The notes under the pieces are model-generated. The model searched no databases. It saw only the letters and a program-made list of their open reading frames with translations, and was not told the DNA's origin. A stretch of 64,000 bases of DNA from a virus, in IMG/VR virus record IMGVR_UViG_3300025010_000004, positions 49,295-113,294 of that record; one strand, written 5' to 3'. Shown here in pieces: positions 29,791 through 37,310 of this stretch. The stretch's first letter is position 1, and each line of letters starts with the position of its first letter. A program made the position numbers and the translations under genes.

Positions 29791-29819
29791 TTGACAAAAT
29801 CGCAAAAGTGTGGTATAAT
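29791..29819 (+). promoter_or_regulatory. Sigma-70 promoter for hairpin RNA 2
   Basis: TTGACA (29791-29796), 17-base spacer, TATAAT (29814-29819) preceded by GTGTGG. The AT-rich bases just upstream (TTAAAAAATTATAATGTT) also occur upstream of the promoter at 6021. Confidence 0.85.
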
Positions 29820-29823
29820 AGAG

Positions 29824-29910
29824 GCATATCTTGAGTGAAACGAAAGATATGCGGTTATAGGTTTATAAGCCTTTAGGTATGCCTTACCCTAAACCTTAAC
29901 CTATCTATAT
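29824..29910 (+). ncRNA. Predicted short structured RNA 2
   Basis: Same design as the RNA at 6050 with different bases: a 9-bp first stem GCATATCTT/AAGATATGC, then a second stem GGTTA-GGTTTA/TAAACC-TAACC whose loop contains TATGCCTT. Changed but still paired stems support conserved RNA structure. No terminator is obvious, so the 3' end is a guess; the 29.9-30.1 kb stretch after it holds only AAGGT/ACCTT words. Confidence 0.55.
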
Positions 29911-30103
29911 TTTCGTGCCGATTCCTGAATGATTCCGAAGGGTTACACAATACACTAATGATTACGGGTATTTATGTGTAGCCTTTATCAGCTTTATTAA
30001 CCTTCCAGGCACCTTCAATGTTACCTTGCAATTTATTCAGGCGTAGCCAAGTAATGTGCAAGGTAATGTTGAAGGTAGAAATCAAGTTACTTTCCTTTCA
30101 AAG

Positions 30104-30119
30104 GTAGAACATGTTCTAC
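30104..30119. promoter_or_regulatory. 16-bp palindrome, copy 18
   Basis: GTAGAACATGTTCTAC in the gene-poor region, beside a candidate structured RNA. Confidence 0.75.
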
Positions 30120-30145
30120 CTTCATAGCTTCTGTTTTAAGGCGCA

Positions 30146-30236
30146 AAAAAGCCGATCTAACGCAATTATAGGTCAGTACCTGGGCATGGATACCCAAGAT
30201 ATGGCTATAGTGGTTAGAATCGGCTTGTGGCTTTTT
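30146..30236 (+). ncRNA. Candidate structured RNA with terminator-like closing stem
   Basis: GCCGATCTAAC (30151-30161) pairs with GTTAGAATCGGC (30213-30224) with one bulge. Inside lie TGGG/CCCA and a TATAG/CTATA pairing. GGCTTTTT ends it like a terminator. There is no reading frame. Strand chosen from the T run; symmetrical AAAAAGCC on the left means the other strand is possible. Confidence 0.45.
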
Positions 30237-30376
30237 CATAGTTAATTTCCTTATAGCCCTTGTTTCGGCTATTTAGTGTATGTGGTTTATGCTTCAAATT
30301 TGACTTGTAAGGTAATTTGATTAATCACCTTAGCATGAGCTAGAGTAACTAATCAAGTGACCTTACAGGCATGGTT

Positions 30377-30420
30377 AAGGTGCCTGTAAGGTGCCTGTAA
30401 GGTGCCTGTAAGGTGCATAT
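30377..30420. repeat. 11-bp tandem repeat AAGGTGCCTGT, four units
   Basis: Three exact units and a fourth diverging at its end (AAGGTGCATAT), finishing at the stop of the 64-aa gene. Same AAGGT word as the other repeats in 28.8-32.5 kb. Confidence 0.85.
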
Positions 30421-30615
30421 TTAGGTGGTCAGGTCGATGTATTGACCACAGTTAGTCAGGCAAAAGTCAAGGTTAACGTGGTCAGGATTAACACCTGCTT
30501 TCAATTCAAAGACTTCATGTGCATAGAGGCACTGGCACTGCATATGCTCATAGTGCGTACATAGCGTACAAACTTTACGTGTACGCGCATTTTCATCGGC
30601 GATAATTCTAGCCAT
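30421..30615 (-). CDS. Small Cys-rich protein, 64 aa
   Basis: Start ATG 30615 (MARIIADENARTRKVCTLCTHYEHMQCQC) with AAAGGAGCATTAACC. CTLC, CQC and CLTNC with His residues suggest one zinc site. It lies alone between repeat regions, so it might bind them, but that is only a location argument. Confidence 0.7.
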   Translation of the reverse strand: MARIIADENARTRKVCTLCTHYEHMQCQCLYAHEVFELKAGVNPDHVNLDFCLTNCGQYIDLTT

Positions 30616-30670
30616 GGTTAATGCTCCTTTGCTACGTTCTTTTCTACGTAGCACGCTCAAATTTAGCTTC

Positions 30671-30728
30671 TAAAGGCTTTTCTAAAGGTCACTGGTATAG
30701 ATACTAGTAACCTTTAGAAAAGCCTTTA
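30671..30728. terminator. 19-bp perfect inverted repeat
   Basis: TAAAGGCTTTTCTAAAGGT (30671-30689) and its exact complement (30710-30728) form a very long hairpin between the 237-aa gene and the 64-aa gene. It contains AAAGG words. Terminator or protein-binding palindrome. Confidence 0.65.
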
Positions 30729-30762
30729 GACTGCCATATCGACAGCCTAAAGGCCCTTGTTG

Positions 30763-31476
30763 TTAGCCGTTAACCGCTTCTGCCTCCGGCTTTTCTTCTG
30801 CAGGAATAGCGCCTTCTTTAGCTTTCAGCTCCCTCTGCTTTTTCTCTTTTTCGGCCTTTTCAGCGTCAAGATCTGGACGCAACGCGTCTGCTATGGCGGT
30901 CAATGCCGGTTTGATTTCTTCCTTCAGCTCCGGTGACAGAAGCGCCGATTCTTCAAGCACTTTCAATGCAGCAAAGACCTTTGCAAGGTTCTTTTCGTGT
31001 TCCGTAGCGATAGGAGCAAAGGCGGGTTTTTTAGCCTTTACTACTTCGCCGGTAGTTTCATCCTTTACCGGCTCGCCGTCTTTCATTAGCACTTCTTCCG
31101 TAAAGTAAAGGTCGGTTATATTCCGGTCGATGTATTGCTGTAAAGCTTTCAGGCCGGAAGCGCGCTTGTTACCGTGCTTTATTGCTGCGGTAGTCCAGCT
31201 GTAAAACTTTGCCGGATTGTTGGGGTTAACGGTGCGGTGTTCTTCCGGAAAGGTATCATAGATGCGCTGTACGAAAAGCACTGTGTTTGCTTTTCCCGTC
31301 GAATAATCGGTAGTCATCGGGAAAATCGGTTTAAACATTTCAAACAATTCCTTGCTTCCCTCGTTAATTGCGTCAATCCCCTTGGAGAGGTTAAGCGCCT
31401 TTTCTGACGCGATTTTCCCCATTTCAATGAGGTTGACTGCCGCTGAACCTACAAGAATTTCCGCTGTGTTTGCCAT
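30763..31476 (-). CDS. Helical protein with charged tail, 237 aa
   Basis: N-terminal hydrophobic-helical part (ILVGSAAVNLIEMGKIASEKALNLSKGIDAINEG), a core with NTVLFVQRIYDTFPEEHRTVNP and YSWTTAAIKHGNKRASGLKALQQYIDRNI, and an acidic Glu/Lys tail ending EAEAVNG. AAAGGAGTTATCACC precedes ATG 31476. It is one of only two genes inside the repeat-rich 30-32.6 kb region, 57 bases from a palindrome copy. A role in replication or repressor-like binding is conceivable but unsupported. Confidence 0.78.
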   Translation of the reverse strand: MANTAEILVGSAAVNLIEMGKIASEKALNLSKGIDAINEGSKELFEMFKPIFPMTTDYSTGKANTVLFVQRIYDTFPEEHRTVNPNNPAKFYSWTTAAIKHGNKRASGLKALQQYIDRNITDLYFTEEVLMKDGEPVKDETTGEVVKAKKPAFAPIATEHEKNLAKVFAALKVLEESALLSPELKEEIKPALTAIADALRPDLDAEKAEKEKKQRELKAKEGAIPAEEKPEAEAVNG

Positions 31477-31505
31477 GGTGATAACTCCTTTTCTGTTGTC
31501 TGCTT

Positions 31506-31760
31506 TTGGCAGGGTATTCGCTTCCCGTTATGAGTAGAACATGTTCTACTTGTGGAAAGCTACGTTGTTTTAATGAGGATGCACTAATCCCTTGGTCTTA
31601 CGTTGGCATGGTTCTTGCATACCAGGGCCTTCATCTGCAAAGGCAGGAATTAGAACAATCTAATGAGAGAGACCGGGCCTAATGCCTTGCGGCATCACGC
31701 TATACATCACTCATATTGCAGAAGGAGTGCCAGTCTTGTTATGCCTGGCATTTTATTTTT
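31506..31760 (+). ncRNA. Possible plus-strand transcript with terminator
   Basis: TTGGCA (31506) and TTATGA (31528), 16 bases apart, form a passable promoter directly ahead of a palindrome copy. TGCCAG/CTGGCA (31728-31750) followed by TTTTATTTTT is a good plus-strand terminator. The 180 bases between hold no frame with a ribosome site, so a short RNA is possible. The promoter is weak. Confidence 0.4.
31534..31549. promoter_or_regulatory. 16-bp palindrome, copy 19
   Basis: GTAGAACATGTTCTAC, 57 bases upstream of the 237-aa gene and where a plus-strand transcript would start. Confidence 0.75.
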
Positions 31761-32584
31761 ATTACTTAGCAATATAGCATAGTTACAAGGTTACTATAAT
31801 GTTGTTATGCCTGTTATAACATTGGCTATGGGCCTTACTTGCTTAGATAGTAGGCACTATTTTCTGATAATTGTGTAAGTACGTGTAATTGTTACATAAT
31901 GTGCTGCCTAATAAATAGACAGCGTTGATTAAATAATAGGCAATATGCAATGAGCGTGCCAATATGTAATGAGTAGAACATTTGAGACTTATGTTGATTG
32001 TATGGCATGATATATGCATAGTAGCTATAATTGTAATAGTGGTTGGTATGGTATATGCATTAGCATATAGTGTGCCAACGTATAGTCTACTTAATCTATC
32101 GACTAAGTATATTAGCTTATCTTCATTAATACGGTCAGTCCTCATGCCTGTATTATACACTAGAACAGTGTTATAAAGCCAGCGGAGTATCATTATCCTG
32201 GCTTAATGAGTATACGTGGGGGCGGTGCGCTCATTAGAGCCGTTTTAATGAGAGCTATTTCCCATCCGTTCCACCTGAATAGTTATTTTAAACGTTACAT
32301 AATTGTAACAACCAAACATAACCATAAACATTATTTAAGTCACTTTCAATACCACCTTCAAGACTACCTTAAACATCACCATAAAGGTTACCTTTAAGGT
32401 TACCTTAACATCACCTTAACCCGCACCTACCCAGTATTTTACTTAAGGCACCCCAAAGATTACCTTAAATGTTACTTTCAATATCACCACAAACATTACA
32501 TTAAACATCACCATAAAAGTAACCTTCAAGATCAATTCCTAAAATTTAAAAATAAATACCAAATACTATATAGCCATATAAGAA
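31761..32584. repeat. Gene-free AT-rich stretch with ACCTT words
   Basis: 31761-32280 is AT-rich with many TATA-like words and only short frames lacking ribosome sites. 32330-32535 carries about ten ACCTT/AAGGT words at roughly 10-12 base steps (ACCTTCAAG, TACCTTAAAC, TTACCTTTAAGG, TCACCTTAAC), mirroring in reverse orientation the array at 28.8 kb. Possible origin or partition-type region. Confidence 0.6.
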
Positions 32585-32611
32585 AAGCCTCTCTATAAAA
32601 TAGAGAGGCTT
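32585..32611 (-). terminator. Terminator of the 32.7-35.5 kb minus operon
   Basis: AAGCCTCTCTA and TAGAGAGGCTT form an 11-bp stem with a 5-base loop; on the minus strand it is followed by TTCTTAT. Confidence 0.75.
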
Positions 32612-32681
32612 CCTTCTTCCATAAAAAATTTGGTCAAACGCTATATAACCCTACCATCCATATAGAGTATCGCGTCTAAAA

Positions 32682-32855
32682 CTACAACACCTCTCCCTCA
32701 AGCTTCTTAATCGACTCGTCAAACCTCATAACGTCATCAATCAAGCAATCTACTATGCCATCCAATTCTCCAACCTCATCGTCAAGCTCTTCAAACATCT
32801 GCTCAAGCTTTTCCAACCTACTCAATATGTTTTTAATATTATCATCTGTCAGCAT
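32682..32855 (-). CDS. Small coiled-coil protein, 57 aa
   Basis: AAAGGAGATTATAG precedes ATG 32855. Heptad pattern throughout (ILSRLEKLEQMFEELDDEVGEL, then IVDCLIDDVMRFDESIKKLEGEVL), strongly acidic. It overlaps the end of the upstream gene by 14 bases. Function unknown. Confidence 0.73.
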   Translation of the reverse strand: MLTDDNIKNILSRLEKLEQMFEELDDEVGELDGIVDCLIDDVMRFDESIKKLEGEVL

Positions 32856-33141
32856 CTATAATCTCCTTTACTTGTTTATACCTGCGTTTAGCCAGCTCAT
32901 CCAATTCAGCCTTCTCAACCTCATTAGTCCTAACTTCTTCTTCATATTCAGCAATCTCGTCTTTTATAGTAGGGCACAATAAGCATACCTTCCTATATAG
33001 CTTAGCCCCGCTTTGCACAGACACAGTGCCAAACCCAAACGACTTAGAGTTTCTAACCTTGTCCTTAATTCTAGACTGCCAATCATAGTCAACCACAATC
33101 CACTTATGAAAACCTAACCTGCATCTTAGGGGCATGTCCAT
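32842..33141 (-). CDS. Small zinc-binding-like protein, 99 aa
   Basis: MDMPLRCRLGFHKWIVVDYDW at the start and RKVCLLCPTIKDEI later give Cys, His and a CxxC, similar to small phage proteins that begin C-x-x-GxHxW and end CxxC. A charged helix follows. ATG 33141 lies next to the previous stop (33144). Function unknown. Confidence 0.7.
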   Translation of the reverse strand: MDMPLRCRLGFHKWIVVDYDWQSRIKDKVRNSKSFGFGTVSVQSGAKLYRKVCLLCPTIKDEIAEYEEEVRTNEVEKAELDELAKRRYKQVKEIIDADR

Positions 33142-33143
33142 AA

Positions 33144-33611
33144 TTACTCTACCTTAAACCTAAAAGGTTCCTTTCCTTGTCTAAACAACCATATTGCCTC
33201 AGCCTGGCAGCAATGACCTTCCTGCCCGAAGAAGTCAGAGAAGCCATTATACTGTTCTATGACTTTTATAAGTTCAGGGTTTCCTTTTAGGTACACCCAC
33301 CATAGCATGTAATAGAATTCTTTCAATAAACTTACCGGCCATTTTTTACCATTAAACATAAAAGCAACTGTGGTCTTTCCTTTAGCTTCCTTCCAATGTA
33401 ACCCAGTCTCTAAATTGCCCCAGGCATCTTCAATTACTTTGGCACGCTGGAACCTAGACTCTATTGACTCGCTTAGGATTCCGCTGCCTATGTAGGCGTT
33501 AAAAGCACTAAATCTCTTATCGCCTCTATTACTACATTCAAGGAATGGCGGTTCTCCAAAGAACTGCATATTATCTATCCCTACTAATATCAGATAGACT
33601 TGTTCTGTCAT
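33144..33611 (-). CDS. Conserved-looking phage protein, 155 aa
   Basis: Has a distinctive core: FLECSNRGDKRFSAFNAYIGSG, SIESRFQRAKVIEDAWGN, HWKEAKGKTT and FGQEGHCCQAEAIWLFRQG. I remember relatives in other phages and some bacteria but no named function. The combination of SNRGDKRFS and W-EAKGK looks like a binding or enzyme site. It overlaps the next gene upstream by 41 bases. Cytoplasmic. Confidence 0.75.
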   Translation of the reverse strand: MTEQVYLILVGIDNMQFFGEPPFLECSNRGDKRFSAFNAYIGSGILSESIESRFQRAKVIEDAWGNLETGLHWKEAKGKTTVAFMFNGKKWPVSLLKEFYYMLWWVYLKGNPELIKVIEQYNGFSDFFGQEGHCCQAEAIWLFRQGKEPFRFKVE

Positions 33612-33921
33612 TTAGACCACACAGCATATTACCTAAGGAATTAATTAATAGCCTATCTGTTTCTTTAAAAAAGGTATGAACATCCTCTATACCCTGTGCA
33701 TAGTCATATATGTCCGGTACGGGCTCCGCCTTAACTTCCTCAGCTTCATACGTAGGAAATATCTCTATGGCCTCTTTAAGGTCACTTTTAACTTCAGTCA
33801 AGCAGTTCTCGCATCTAACAAGATAGTAGAAATCGTACCACCCTGTCTTTGCGTTTATCTTAGCCAACTTGTTTACGTGTGCTCTGCCGTAGCATACAGG
33901 GCAAACTCTTCGTTTGTTCAT
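33571..33921 (-). CDS. Zinc-ribbon protein, 116 aa
   Basis: CPVCYGRAHV (7-16) and VRCENCLTE (35-43) form a CxxC...CxxC ribbon as in Lar-like phage restriction alleviation proteins, although the spacing is not diagnostic. An acidic linker and a helical end follow. TTGGAGGAACA precedes ATG 33921. Confidence 0.72.
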   Translation of the reverse strand: MNKRRVCPVCYGRAHVNKLAKINAKTGWYDFYYLVRCENCLTEVKSDLKEAIEIFPTYEAEEVKAEPVPDIYDYAQGIEDVHTFFKETDRLLINSLGNMLCGLNDRTSLSDISRDR

Positions 33922-33963
33922 TGTTCCTCCAATGGTGTATTTAAAGCCTTTTTAGCAGTTTTA

Positions 33964-34007
33964 CACAAAAAATGACGAAAATCGTTTAAAATTCGTCATT
34001 TTTTGTG
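33964..34007. terminator. Bidirectional terminator
   Basis: CACAAAAAATGACGAA and TTCGTCATTTTTTGTG, a 16-bp perfect stem with A/T tracts on both sides. Confidence 0.85.
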
Positions 34008-34025
34008 CGAAACCTTCGGTTTTCT

Positions 34026-34247
34026 TTAATTTTCTTCTGTTTCCTCAGCTTTTTCTTCTTTTTTGCTGTGTTCTTGCGTCTTTTTTATAAGCCATTTGCT
34101 CAATATATTCTCTGAAATGCAGTCTATACTCCATTTCAATGCCCTTGTAGATGCCTCTGAAACTCCGTAAGCTATGAATATAGGCAGGCTAAGCAGTAGA
34201 ATTATACAAGCTGTTACATTGGTTAGGACTTTAAACAGCTTGTACAT
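34026..34247 (-). CDS. Small membrane protein, 73 aa
   Basis: One TM segment (VTACIILLLSLPIFIAYGV) near the N-terminus, then an amphipathic helix and an acidic/Lys tail (KKEEKAEETEEN). ATG 34247 is next to the preceding stop, with GAGG inside that gene. Function unknown. Confidence 0.68.
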   Translation of the reverse strand: MYKLFKVLTNVTACIILLLSLPIFIAYGVSEASTRALKWSIDCISENILSKWLIKKTQEHSKKEEKAEETEEN

Positions 34248-34248
34248 G

Positions 34249-34563
34249 TTAGCATACCTCTACAATGTAGCAGGTGCTTTCTGGTTTTGTTGGGATGAAC
34301 AGCTTGTAGCCTTTAAAGTACCTAAGGCACCTTTCAGCAAACTCTACTGCATCTTCCCATATAGATGCTGGGCATTCATCAGCTTCTGGGCTAAGCGCTC
34401 TAACCGCTGCTAGAGCCAACGCGTAGTCTGGGTCGAATGTGTCCGTTTTGCTACAAAGGGAATATCCAACCCTAATCTGTCCGTCAATTACAGTCCCTAG
34501 GAACATGCCTACCTTCTGCTCTCTTCCCTGTCTTCGTTTATAAATGTATTGCGTAATGAACAT
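34249..34563 (-). CDS. Hypothetical protein, 104 aa
   Basis: Start ATG 34563 (MFITQYIYKRRQGREQKVGMFLG) with AAAAGGAGGAAGCAC. It looks like a small alpha/beta protein: GTVIDGQIRVGYSLCSK, DYALALAAVRAL and AVEFAERCLRYFKGYKLF. I remember phage proteins with the pattern KVGVF-G---DG-I-IG-S-C-K-D-F, annotated only as hypothetical. No function. Confidence 0.72.
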   Translation of the reverse strand: MFITQYIYKRRQGREQKVGMFLGTVIDGQIRVGYSLCSKTDTFDPDYALALAAVRALSPEADECPASIWEDAVEFAERCLRYFKGYKLFIPTKPESTCYIVEVC

Positions 34564-34576
34564 GTGCTTCCTCCTT

Positions 34577-34885
34577 TTAGTTACTGATATATCTAATAAT
34601 ACTTCCGTCATATGTGTAATACCCACTACCGTCCCACCGGTTAATAGTTACCCCGGTAGCCAAATCTTCATTCCTATTTAGCATACTCCAAGTTTTCTTT
34701 TCTAGTTGGCCGCATGGGTATACTCGGTAAACAATATCGTTCCTAGTCTTAACTTCGATATAGTCTTTTCCTTCTACAGTGTCTACCGTAATCTTCCCGT
34801 CTTTGGTAACAAACTCCTGTGCCAATACAATCATAGGCGATGTTACGAGTACCGCAATCATTGATATAGCTAGTACTAATTTCAT
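34577..34885 (-). CDS. Secreted protein, 102 aa
   Basis: Clear signal peptide LVLAISMIAVLVTSPMIVLAQ with cleavage after ALA/Q-like residues near 22. The mature part is beta-rich (KDGKITVDTVEGKDYIEVKTRNDIVYRVYPCGQ). AAGGAGAAATATAA precedes ATG 34885. Periplasmic; function unknown. Confidence 0.75.
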   Translation of the reverse strand: MKLVLAISMIAVLVTSPMIVLAQEFVTKDGKITVDTVEGKDYIEVKTRNDIVYRVYPCGQLEKKTWSMLNRNEDLATGVTINRWDGSGYYTYDGSIIRYISN

Positions 34886-34900
34886 TTATATTTCTCCTTT

Positions 34901-35098
34901 TTATTTTGTGCATGCTTTAACTGCTGCTTCTAGTACACCATCAGCGTCTTTTATTACTGATTGGAATGTAAACTTATAAACTATGTCTTTGCTCCATTTA
35001 GGAATTAACTCTACTAGTTCTTCTACAGGAGACACCCTGATTAGAGTTCCTGTTGGTAGCGCTTTATTTAGTCTTTCTACAAAATCTGCTTCTCTCAT
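34901..35098 (-). CDS. Small protein, 65 aa
   Basis: Begins MREADFVERLNKALPTGTLIRVSPVEELVELIPKW; a basic, mixed protein ending AAVKACTK. AAAGAGGATAAC precedes ATG 35098. Function unknown. Confidence 0.68.
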   Translation of the reverse strand: MREADFVERLNKALPTGTLIRVSPVEELVELIPKWSKDIVYKFTFQSVIKDADGVLEAAVKACTK

Positions 35099-35108
35099 GT
35101 TATCCTCT

Positions 35109-35282
35109 TTAGGAGAAACTGCAAGCTCCTAGGGTTTGAATATCTAAACCTTTAACTCTATTAGGCCAAGGTTTTGTTGCTACTATCTCTTTTAGACTGT
35201 CTATTTCTTTTAGAAGTTCTACCTCAATTTTAAGGTGCTCGATCTCTTTTTCTAGTTGTTTGATTCTTTCTTGGTTAGTCAC
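35109..35282 (-). CDS. Small coiled-coil protein, 57 aa
   Basis: GTG 35282 overlaps the TAG of the upstream gene and has AGGAG six bases ahead. Heptads run through ERIKQLEKEIEHLKIEVELLKEIDSLKEIV, followed by a Pro/Gly-containing tail. Function unknown. Confidence 0.7.
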   Translation of the reverse strand: MTNQERIKQLEKEIEHLKIEVELLKEIDSLKEIVATKPWPNRVKGLDIQTLGACSFS

Positions 35283-35548
35283 TATACGCTCCTATAATAA
35301 ATATGCCCATATTGCTCAAACTCTTTATCTGTTATACTAATATGGTAGTCAGAGTCTAGCTGAGATTTCACGTTAGCCATAATTCCACCTATATTGCAAG
35401 GTATTAATTTCCACAAAGTTTTGGTTATGATCGAATTTTTAGAGTAGTGCTCTTGGCATCTAAAGAAGGCTGAAGTTAAGTGTTTTGAAGCCATAGCCAA
35501 GTCATGTGCAGTGGCAAGGTGGTCTTCTAGGGTCATGGGTAGTTTCAT
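35282..35548 (-). CDS. Small protein, 88 aa
   Basis: Begins MKLPMTLEDHLATAHDLAMASKHLTSAFFRCQEHY; helical with two Cys and several His. ATG 35548 follows GGAGGTAACATTTACG and is the first gene after the minus promoter at 35584. Function unknown. Confidence 0.7.
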   Translation of the reverse strand: MKLPMTLEDHLATAHDLAMASKHLTSAFFRCQEHYSKNSIITKTLWKLIPCNIGGIMANVKSQLDSDYHISITDKEFEQYGHIYYRSV

Positions 35549-35583
35549 CGTAAATGTTACCTCCGTTTATTATTTATGCTTGC

Positions 35584-35612
35584 ATTATACCACACTTTAG
35601 GTGATTTGTCAA
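35584..35612 (-). promoter_or_regulatory. Sigma-70 promoter for the 32.7-35.5 kb genes
   Basis: On the minus strand TTGACA, 17 bases, TATAAT preceded by AGTGTGG. It starts the run from 35548 leftwards. Confidence 0.85.
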
Positions 35613-35645
35613 GCTTTATTTTTAATTTTAATGTTACAAACAAAG

Positions 35646-35669
35646 AGGGCGAGAACTTAATCTCGCCCT
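35646..35669 (-). terminator. Terminator of the Ser/Arg tRNA unit
   Basis: AGGGCGAGA and TCTCGCCCT, a 9-bp stem, followed on the minus strand by CTTTGTTTG. Confidence 0.75.
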
Positions 35670-35673
35670 CCCG

Positions 35674-35749
35674 GTACTGCCTAGCATTCGAACTCACAAA
35701 AAGTGAAAGGAGGAGAACACCTTTCGCAACCGACTAGCTTAAGCAGTAC
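35674..35749 (-). tRNA. Degenerate tRNA-like gene, possibly tRNA-Arg(UCU)
   Basis: 76 bases bounded by a perfect 7-bp acceptor GTACTGC/GCAGTAC, with a TTCGAAT T-loop sequence and a possible AAGG/CCTT anticodon stem around GTTCTCC (anticodon TCT). The D stem pairs only two bases and the T stem barely pairs, while TCAC-TTTTT-GTGA makes an extra hairpin in the variable region. No encoded CCA. It may be a decayed or highly unusual tRNA. Confidence 0.4.
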
Positions 35750-35753
35750 AATT

Positions 35754-35845
35754 TGGAGGAAGAGCAGGGATTCCAACCCTGAGAGCCTTTCAGCCCAACG
35801 CTTTTCAAGAGCGCGCCCCGCAAAGCCACTGGGGTCAACTCTTCC
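35754..35845 (-). tRNA. tRNA-Ser(UGA)
   Basis: 92 bases with CCA encoded. Acceptor GGAAGAG/CTCTTCC, anticodon arm CGCT-CTTGAAA-AGCG (anticodon TGA), long variable arm GGGCT...GGCTC, T stem CAGGG/CCCTG. Odd points are a T loop TTGGAAT (G at position 56 in place of C) and discriminator T, where Ser tRNAs usually have G. Confidence 0.88.
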
Positions 35846-35863
35846 TTAATTTTAATTGAACAC

Positions 35864-35892
35864 ATTATACCATACTTTTGTTGATTTGTCAA
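35864..35892 (-). promoter_or_regulatory. Sigma-70 promoter for tRNA-Ser and the Arg-like tRNA
   Basis: Minus strand: TTGACA, 17 bases, TATAAT preceded by AGTATGG. Confidence 0.85.
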
Positions 35893-35909
35893 GCTTTATT
35901 TTTAGTTAT

Positions 35910-37301
35910 TTAAAGAATATTTGCTGCTATCTCTGCCAGCTTGCTTCTTTCAGATTTTGTTAGGGTGATGTGCCCAGCTATTGTTTCGTTTTTAAATTTG
36001 TCTACTACATACGACAGGCCGTTGCTTGAAGCGTCTAGATACGGTACATCTATTTGTTCGAGGTCGCCCATAATCAAAATTTTAGTCCCTTCTCCTGCCC
36101 TAGTTATAATAGTTTTAATGGCATGTGGTGTTAACGACTGGGCTTCGTCAATAATTATGTACTGGTTTGGCAGACTTCTTCCTCGAATATGCTCTAGAGA
36201 GCCAAGCTCCAGTATGTTCTGGTCTATGAACTCATGCGCCCAACTTACTTTAGCCCTGTCTTTATTGTCTAGGCTACTAGTGACACTGAACTTCTCGCTC
36301 TTACCCTTTGTCTTAACTTTAGGCACATCATCAGCCTTCTTAGCTTCACCCATAATGAAGTCTATGTTGTCGTAGTAAGATGCCATCCAAGGTGCAAGCT
36401 TTTCTTCCATACTTCCAGGTAGAAATCCTAGTTGGTGTTTGTTGTCCATAGAAATTACAGGCTTTAGTAGTAACACCTTCTTGTACATCTTTTCTACCAT
36501 CACACTATGAAGGCCTGCTGCTAGAGCTACGAGAGTTTTTCCTACCCCGGCCTTTCCTATAATAGTAACCAAACTAATATCTGGGTTCAACAGCAAATCC
36601 AAAGCAAACTGTTGCTCTGAGTTTCTTGGCATCAATCCTAGGGTCTTTAAGTCCTGAGGTAGTAAGTCAAACCGCTTCATAATAGAGTTGTAGGTGACTA
36701 AAGCGGAATGTTTAGGATTGTCCATGCTATACAAAACAAAGCACTGGTTTGGGCTAGGAAAGTCCCCTGTTACAGTTACTAAGGCTTCGTCCAAAGCCCC
36801 TAGTGTATAAATTGCATCTAGGTTATCTTCTGTTACGTAGGCTTTACCTGTTCCTGTATAAAGGGTGTCTACGTTTACTTTAAGGTTATCGTATTCTTCT
36901 GCCTTGATTCCTACGCCCTCAGCTTTGATAGCTAGGTTGGAATCGTTTGTTATTAGGATGCCGTTGCATTGAATAGCTACGGCTAATATACGATTGTCTG
37001 CTAGGTCTTCATCTAGGTCAAGAGGCAGTCTGTCTAGAACTCTCCTAAGGGCTACCTCTATTCTTAGAGTCCCTCCACTTTTAAGGTCAACTCCCTCGTT
37101 TAGCATTCCTAGCTTGCGGCATTCTTTTAGGTTTCTTGCTACCTGCCTAGAGTTTCTTCCTAAATCGCTTTGGTCCTTTTTGTGATTGTCAATCTCCTCT
37201 ATGACTGTTATTGGTATGATTACATTATTGTCATCAAACTTAAACATTGCTTCTGGGTCATTCAACAGTACATTAGTGTCAAGGACGTAGGTTTTGGTCA
37301 T
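35910..37301 (-). CDS. phoH: PhoH-like ATPase with N-terminal PIN domain
   Basis: 463 residues. The PIN RNase-like domain (1-130) opens with KTYVLDTNVLLNDPEAM and carries VIEEIDNHK and DNRILAVA with acidic catalytic-type residues. The PhoH P-loop NTPase has Walker A IGKAGVGKT, Walker B YIIIDEAQSLTPHA and a late RSKLAEIAANIL. PIN-PhoH (PhoH2) proteins act in RNA cleavage/unwinding in bacteria and are common in phages. Its stop is near the tRNA promoter; a 31-aa Lys/Pro gene precedes it. Confidence 0.93.
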   Translation of the reverse strand: MTKTYVLDTNVLLNDPEAMFKFDDNNVIIPITVIEEIDNHKKDQSDLGRNSRQVARNLKECRKLGMLNEGVDLKSGGTLRIEVALRRVLDRLPLDLDEDLADNRILAVAIQCNGILITNDSNLAIKAEGVGIKAEEYDNLKVNVDTLYTGTGKAYVTEDNLDAIYTLGALDEALVTVTGDFPSPNQCFVLYSMDNPKHSALVTYNSIMKRFDLLPQDLKTLGLMPRNSEQQFALDLLLNPDISLVTIIGKAGVGKTLVALAAGLHSVMVEKMYKKVLLLKPVISMDNKHQLGFLPGSMEEKLAPWMASYYDNIDFIMGEAKKADDVPKVKTKGKSEKFSVTSSLDNKDRAKVSWAHEFIDQNILELGSLEHIRGRSLPNQYIIIDEAQSLTPHAIKTIITRAGEGTKILIMGDLEQIDVPYLDASSNGLSYVVDKFKNETIAGHITLTKSERSKLAEIAANIL

Positions 37302-37310
37302 GTTGGTTCC

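Noticed and set aside
2509-31549. Palindrome as a LexA/SOS box
   Set aside because: The Gram-positive LexA box is GAAC-N4-GTTC; here GAAC and GTTC are separated by two bases, and E. coli CTG-N10-CAG does not fit either. A different binding protein is more likely.
31843-32193. Minus ORF of 116 codons in the AT-rich gap
   Set aside because: No ribosome site, random-looking composition and overlap with frames on the other strand.
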